A model generated the notes under the pieces. It searched no databases, had not been told where the DNA came from, and worked only from the letters and a program-made list of their open reading frames with translations. A stretch of 64,000 nucleotides of DNA, taken from Vesta saturnalis (taxonomy: Eukaryota > Arthropoda > Insecta > Coleoptera > Lampyridae). Below are positions 58,761 through 64,000 of the stretch, in pieces. Within the stretch, counting starts at the first letter, position 1, and each line of letters opens with the position of its first letter. The position numbers and the translations under genes are program-made. Where the stretch lies: positions 714,501 to 778,500 of the forward strand of contig JARFJB010001664.1 in NCBI GenBank assembly GCA_036346205.1, in the 5' to 3' direction.

Positions 58761-60138
58761 CCGATTTTAACTATTTTAACTTCTATCAAGTCAACCATGA
58801 AATTTTTACAGGTAAAATTTTATTGCTGTCAGTTGTTGATTTAATAATAATAAAACTTTTGATTATCATTTTTTAAAAAATTTATTAGAAAAATAAAGAT
58901 AAATGAAAATATAATGAAAATCCAAAAAATAACAGTTTACTATTTATAATAAATGTTCAAAGTGACGATCGTCTGATTCCACACACTTGTATTCGCTTTT
59001 CGAAACTTTTACCACCATTGGATAACATTTCTGGTTGGATACTTTGGAAAGCTTCTCTGATACGGTCCTTCATGTTATCTGGTGTAGCTGGGAGTGTATT
59101 ATAAACAATCCCTTTCACATATCCCCATAGATAGAAATCCGGTGAATTAAGTTCTGGTGATCGTGGAGGCCAACACTGGGGGGCATTCCTTCCTATCCAA
59201 CGATTTTGGAAATTAGTATTTAGAAAATCTCGTACATCACGATGATAATGTGCTCCATCCATGTGTAACCACATGTTCGCCCTCTTGTTTAAGGGGATAT
59301 CTTCTAATAAAATTGGAAGTTCATTTGATAAGAATTCTAAAAATAATCTTCCATTTAAATACTCCTTAAAAAAATATGGACCAATTAAATATTCGGCCCT
59401 TATTCCGCCCCAAACATTAACTGACCACCTGTGTTGATTATCAACTGTTCTAAATTAATGCGGATTGCACTCTGAATAATAATGGAAGTTATGCCTGTTG
59501 ACGTAGCTATTATTGTGAAATGTGCATTCATCGCTGAACAGAACTAGATTTGAAAAGTTTTCATTTTCTGCGATTTTATCCAGCATCCACATACAAAATG
59601 TAACTCGATTATCAAAATCAATTACCGAAAGCTCTTGGTGACGTTGAATTTTATAATCATGGTATTTACGTTTATTGAGAATTCTAGGAACGCTAGCTTG
59701 ACTAACGTTAATATTCTGGGCTATTTGGTTTTGCCTTATATGGGGATTTTCTATTACGGAGGCAATAACATCAAATTCAGTGTCTTCGTCCTGTGTCACA
59801 GGTTTCGTTCTGGTCGGCTTTTTATACTCAACACTTCCCCATTGCCTGAATTGAACCAAAAGTCTTTCAGAAACATATTTGCTCGGATGAATCCTATTAG
59901 GAAATCTCTCAGCGTAAACTCGTGACGCCAATAAACAGTTTTGTAGACATTCCCCGTGAATAAAAATCATACGATTCTTTCTTCTTTGCCGTAAACTTTC
60001 ATTTTGGATAATGAATTATAATAGAACTCCCAAACTAACTCGATAGAATGAATCACAACATAATAATTGGCAGCAATAACATTTAACCTGTAAAAATTTC
60101 ATGGTTGACTTGATAGATGCTAAAATAGTTAAAATCGG
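58761..60138 (-). mobile_element. ITm transposon with terminal inverted repeats
   Basis: 58761-58832 and 60068-60138 are inverted repeats of about 71 bp sharing ccgattttaactatttta, tctatcaagtcaaccatgaa and atttttacaggt. They enclose the transposase 58957-59970. On the left, transposon-like text extends outwards to about 58568 (acaaggtgttcaaaaatgtt), so the true end may be there. On the right the repeat is cut by (TA)n ten bases later. Confidence 0.85.
58957..59970 (-). pseudogene. ITm transposase, best preserved copy, DD39D-like spacing
   Basis: From 59970: FIHGECLQNCLLASRVYAER, FPNRIHPSKYVSERLLVQFR (helix-turn-helix), IENPHIRQNQIAQNINVSQ, then NLVLFSDECTFHNNSYVNRH with the first catalytic Asp, all in 171 open codons. 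A stop at 59455 is followed in another frame by VNVWGG, GPYFFKEYLNG, then 105 open codons (59274-58957): MWLHMDGAHYHRDVRDFLN (second Asp) and PPRSPELNSPDFYLWGYVK (third). Counting from DGA to the Asp of SPDF gives 39 intervening residues. It cuts and pastes DNA at TA sites in the family. Only one or two breaks; the C-terminus looks complete (CGIRRSSL). Confidence 0.88.
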
Positions 60139-60144
60139 TTTCAA

Positions 60145-60148
<4 letters not shown>

Positions 60149-60210
<62 letters not shown>
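60149..60210. repeat. (TA)n microsatellite between two transposon relics
   Basis: A pure TA array of 62 bp joins the right terminal repeat of the 58761 transposon to the C-terminal end of a Jockey-like RT. Confidence 0.95.
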
Positions 60211-60213
<3 letters not shown>

Positions 60214-61535
60214 GAGAGGTAACCTGTGTATGCGTCTGAGTATTCGGCGTTCATAGGAAGCAATAGAGGAAAGGTAATTGGGGTTTATGTTAGTGTATAT
60301 GGGTGCTCGGAAATCCATAACAGCGCGAATAGATGTTTTGTAAGTGTGTTGTAGTGTTTTGGTGTGGCAGCCTATGATTCTACTCCGGAAGGCGCCCAGT
60401 AGGTTTGCGCGGTATCTTATCCTGTTCAGTGTTCTTTGTACATAGGAGAGCCAATTGAGGGTTCTAGTAAGAATGATTCCTAGGTAGGTGACTTCTTGTT
60501 GGAGTGGGAGTCTTTCTTGGTTTAGGGTGAGGGAAACGTTTCTGGAGGCAAGATTTGGGAACTTATCTTCGGTGTAATTAGGATGTCGGAAGAGGATTGT
60601 TTGGGTTTTGGTGGGATTGGTGGAGACTCTCCACCGATTCGCCCAGTTGGAGAAGTTCCGAAGGGTTTTGTATATGAGGCAGGAGGCCGTTTCGCTGTTC
60701 CGATTAACCGTCCAGAAGGCGGTGTCATCCGAAAACTGTGGAACGACAAATTCAGGTTGGGTAACTTCGGGAATATCGGATGCGTAGATAGTGTAGGGGA
60801 TCGGGGCTAAGCCAGAACCTTACGGTAAGCCTGCTGTAGGTTGAAAAGGATCGGAAGAGGTTCTTCCTACTTTGATCCGAACTGACCGATTAGTCAGGTA
60901 CGAAAGTAGGAGTTTGGTGAAGGGGTCGGGTATGTTGAATTTTAGGATTTTGTGTAGGAGACCGACGTACCAGACCCTGTCAAATGCTTACTTAATGTCC
61001 AGATATACAGACAGATTCCATTCCTTGTGATTGAATTCTCTGGTGGTTACTGTAAGCAGCTTCAACAAGGGATCGTGACACATTAAGTTGGGATGGAAGC
61101 CGAATTGGCTACTGGGAAGGAGGTCGTTGAATTCTCGGTGGTCCCTGAGTCACCTGGATAGAATCTGCTCAAAGCATTTCCCGAGGCAACCCAGGGAGAT
61201 TGGTTTATAGGAAGAGGGTGAGGTTAGATCGGCGTAAGGTTTGGGTATCATGACGGTGGAAGCCGATTTCCAGTCCGTGGTGAAGTGGGATAGGCTTAAA
61301 CATTGGTTGTAGATGTTGGAGAATAATCGGAGGGCTGGGTCGGGTAAGTGGCAGAGTCTTTTTCGATTTAGGCCGGCATGGCCCGGGGCAGAATTTTTTC
61401 CTTTTTTGAAATAAGTGTGGACCTGGTCGGGCGTGATGGAAGCGTAAAAGGGATTCTCGTTATCGAGTTGGGTTTCAGGAAGGTCAATGTTGTATCGAGA
61501 TGAAGAGGGTAAAGAATGTAGGTCATCTGTAATTT
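60211..61535 (-). pseudogene. Jockey-like non-LTR retrotransposon RT
   Basis: Read on the minus strand from 61535: SAPGHAGLNRKRLCHLP, LSHFTTDWKSASTVMIPKP, YKPISLGCLGKCFEQIL, SSQFGFHPNLMCHDPLLKLL, NLSVYLDIKxAFDRVW (stop within) and FVVPQFSDDTAFWTVN with an Asp-Asp box in FSDD form. Then NRWRVSTNPTKTQTILF and LTYLGIILTRTLNW-like text follow. It ends with ASYERRILRRIHRLPLR against the (TA)n array. The region is richer in GC than the surroundings and keeps its frame over long stretches, so it is younger than the neighbouring relics. Endonuclease and ORF1 are missing (5' truncation at about 61535). Confidence 0.88.
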
Positions 61536-63717
61536 ATAGTATATACAATAAATGTAGGTTATTTATAAATTATAGCGGCGGGTTAGTGTTACCATCTATT
61601 AGTGACGTATATAACAGTATCTAAGCCCTTGTCTAAGATTTAAGCCTTTTAGTTCAGTATTGAATACTCCATTATTATAAACTGAACAATTTTTGAATAA
61701 ATTTCAAGTTTTAAATACAAAATATATACCACCTTTAAATAACAGTTTGTAGTACATTTACATATATTATTATTTTAGAGCAATAACTTCTGTTAATAAA
61801 ATGCATTACATAGTTAACCATACAAAAAGTGAGGTTAATTTGTTTAATTTCAAGATAACTAATAAAACCAGTGGCGTCAACTAGTTCGATTTATTACAAT
61901 TCGAATATTTCGAACTTTCAACGTGGTAATTAAAATAAGCCACACAATCCTTATCCTTATTTTTTATGTACAATCAACTCCTTCAGTACCGGCATATTAT
62001 TCAGTATAGTACGTGAACTAAAAGGACAACGAAAGAACAAACATTTATGAATGGAAACGTCTCTTTGTCTCAGATCAAGTCGATGTCATATAATTAATTT
62101 TGCTTAATACGACCAATACTCCATATCTAAAGTTCTCAAAGTGTATGCAGTTCACCAAATGAGATATAATGATTGAAGATAGATAAAGACCTAAAATCAC
62201 GATATGCTTAAATATGTACGCAAAACGTATAAGTTACATAATTTTGATGTGGAATTATTTCAACGTATTTCTTGTCATATTAGATTTCAATTTAAAATTG
62301 TTAAGCAGGATTTTTATTTCTATGTTTGGAATCAATTTTCACTATTAAGTACGGATGGTTTGCTGAGCAACAGGCCTTCAAAATGTTTATACCTAAGTAC
62401 CCTTCATTACTGATAAATTTAATTCTTCGGCCGTTTTTTTAGAATAACTGTGAAAACGTAGGTACCTGCAAACACGTTACAAATTTTATGTATTTTAAGT
62501 GTACATAGAAATAGTAGTGGTCGTCCTTTCGTATCATTGCTAATTAGCTTTTTTACAAGGAAACAAACACAAAATGCTCGGCAAGCGGCAAAATATTAGA
62601 AACGCTTGATCTGAATCATCGGAAAGTTTATTTATTTGTCAACGTATCTGAAGCCTTTTTATCGCATGAGCTAGTTTTAAAACCATGGTGTTATATAGTG
62701 TAGCAAGGAGAAATTTTACAGCAAGTTTCTGGGTAATTGGAAATTCCATTTGTACACTTACTTCAGAAATGAGATGTAATGGTAACAAAGTGACTTTAAC
62801 AGCATTATGTTAATAATTAAGTTGTTTGGAAAATGCTCAACTCAGAATACGTTTCTTGCAAACTAGAGTTGGGTCCATAAATGTATCAGAGCGTTAATTT
62901 TCTGTCGAAGTCATAAAAGACCAGAACATAAAGCTATTTCTATGATGTATAGCTTTTATTTAGTAGTTAAATGGGACCGGCGGTTGGTATTAACTATAGA
63001 AATTGAGTTAATCCAGACTGACGTACACTTTAACTTTCCCTAGTTAACATTTTCGAATGGTATAAACATTAAATAACTCAAGAGAAGAAAGAACGTAAAA
63101 TACATTTAATCGAATACCACGTTTTCTCTTTTAAACTCCTTTCAATTTAGTCCTTTTAATTTTCTCTGTTCAAGTTTACGGATTTGTCTTCTTGTCTACT
63201 TAAACTAGTTGGGCATTCAAAGTCCAGGTATTGCATTCCAACGTCTGTCACTTTTCACAAATGTCTTTTATTTTAGGCTTATTTTGTTAAAAAAAAGAAA
63301 GAATGAAAAAATCACGTATTAGTTGTTTACGAAATTGAAAGATATTTTCAATAATAAAATTTGATGTCGATCATTTTGAAAGGAAACGAACGGTTTTTAT
63401 GCGTATACGTGTGAATAATTTTATGTTTATTACGTAACTTATATTCTGATATTTTACAATCCAAATTTAATATCTTACCAAATTTGAGAAACAGATTTAT
63501 TTATTGAAATAAAAAAAATTTCATTAAAAGGCTAGAAAATAATTTTGTTATTTTTTATAAAGAACAGAGTAATATATAGTTTGATTAAAGAAACGTTTTC
63601 ATTAGTAATGCCACGAATGGGATGATTATGAGTTATGACTATTCCATGCATACAAATTAAGACCAGTCATACTTTAGATATAACGGGAATATCGCGGAAA
63701 AGTAATTGTAACAGCGA
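61536..63717. other. AT-rich stretch without recognised features
   Basis: The only frame of note is 69 codons at 62204-62413 (+), beginning MLKYVRKTYKLHNFDVELF, unrecognised. No repeat, RNA gene or transposon motif was seen. Confidence 0.45.
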
Positions 63718-63950
63718 ACATACAGGGTGTATTTTAAAATCACCGACAAACGAAAACGAAAATGCTTCCTAACCGAGATACAGGTTGATTAAAAATACTT
63801 TTTTTCAGGTGTTTTTAAGATTCCTCAAAAACTACAAAAGATATTACACTGAGATTTGGTAGACCTAAATGTCTAATTAAATACAATTAATCAGATGAGT
63901 TTGAGTCAACTGACTCCATCCAGTGGCGTAGAATATTTTAAGTTAATCAG
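63718..63950. mobile_element. ITm-type terminal fragment
   Basis: acatacagggtgtattttaa at 63719 begins text typical of ITm transposon ends in insects (cttcctaaccgagatacagg, aagattcctcaaaaactaca). The element may continue beyond the window. No transposase is present here. Confidence 0.45.
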
Positions 63951-64000
63951 TTTAAGCAAAAAAAAAACGCACGCGCCTGGTTTTTTTGAAGAAATATTTT

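Overview
The window is AT-rich eukaryotic DNA, dominated by decayed transposable elements and dinucleotide microsatellites. No complete host gene could be recognised. The mix of families points to an arthropod, probably an insect: Ty3/gypsy elements of the insect type, Jockey/CR1-like non-LTR elements, a Penelope-like element, many IS630-Tc1-mariner (ITm) relics and a KRBA2-like integrase gene. A beetle is a guess; the sequence does not prove the order.

Region 1 (1-26022) is a roughly 13-kb block present twice in tandem, 1-11529 and about 12893-25140. Each copy holds, on the minus strand, a KRBA2-like integrase gene and the C-terminal half of a non-LTR reverse transcriptase. On the plus strand follows a full gypsy element: 5' LTR, primer-binding site, gag, protease, RT, RNase H, integrase, a long 3' non-coding tail and a 3' LTR. 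In copy 2 the 3' LTR is complete and abuts the missing N-terminal half of the same non-LTR element (26023-27325). The gypsy element therefore jumped into an older antisense non-LTR element. In copy 1 the 3' LTR is cut at 11529 and joined to unrelated DNA. The two copies differ mainly by many very short insertions and deletions that break every reading frame. Real decay and an unpolished long-read consensus both fit.

Region 2 (27326-35840) starts with a 660-bp GT/GC alternating repeat where the non-LTR element is cut off. It continues as about 8 kb in which I recognise no transposon, with one short tandem duplication and one possible exon.

Region 3 (35845-40110) is a second, diverged gypsy element (B). 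It is split by an antisense fragment of a third family (C), whose gag start is fused directly to its integrase.

Region 4 (40740-60140) is a graveyard of ITm transposons: at least seven transposase relics, two with clear terminal inverted repeats. It also holds a Penelope-like fragment, a plus-strand non-LTR element, a minus-strand gypsy fragment, a tRNA-derived SINE-like sequence and several (TA)n arrays. Region 5 (60149-64000) has a minus-strand Jockey-like RT, then mostly featureless DNA ending in an ITm-like terminus.

Nothing here works together as a pathway. The biology is layered transposition, internal deletion, duplication and microsatellite growth at element boundaries. No convincing new system was found; the best leads are the tandem duplication, the KRBA2-like gene, the repeated (TA)n junctions and the internally deleted ITm family.
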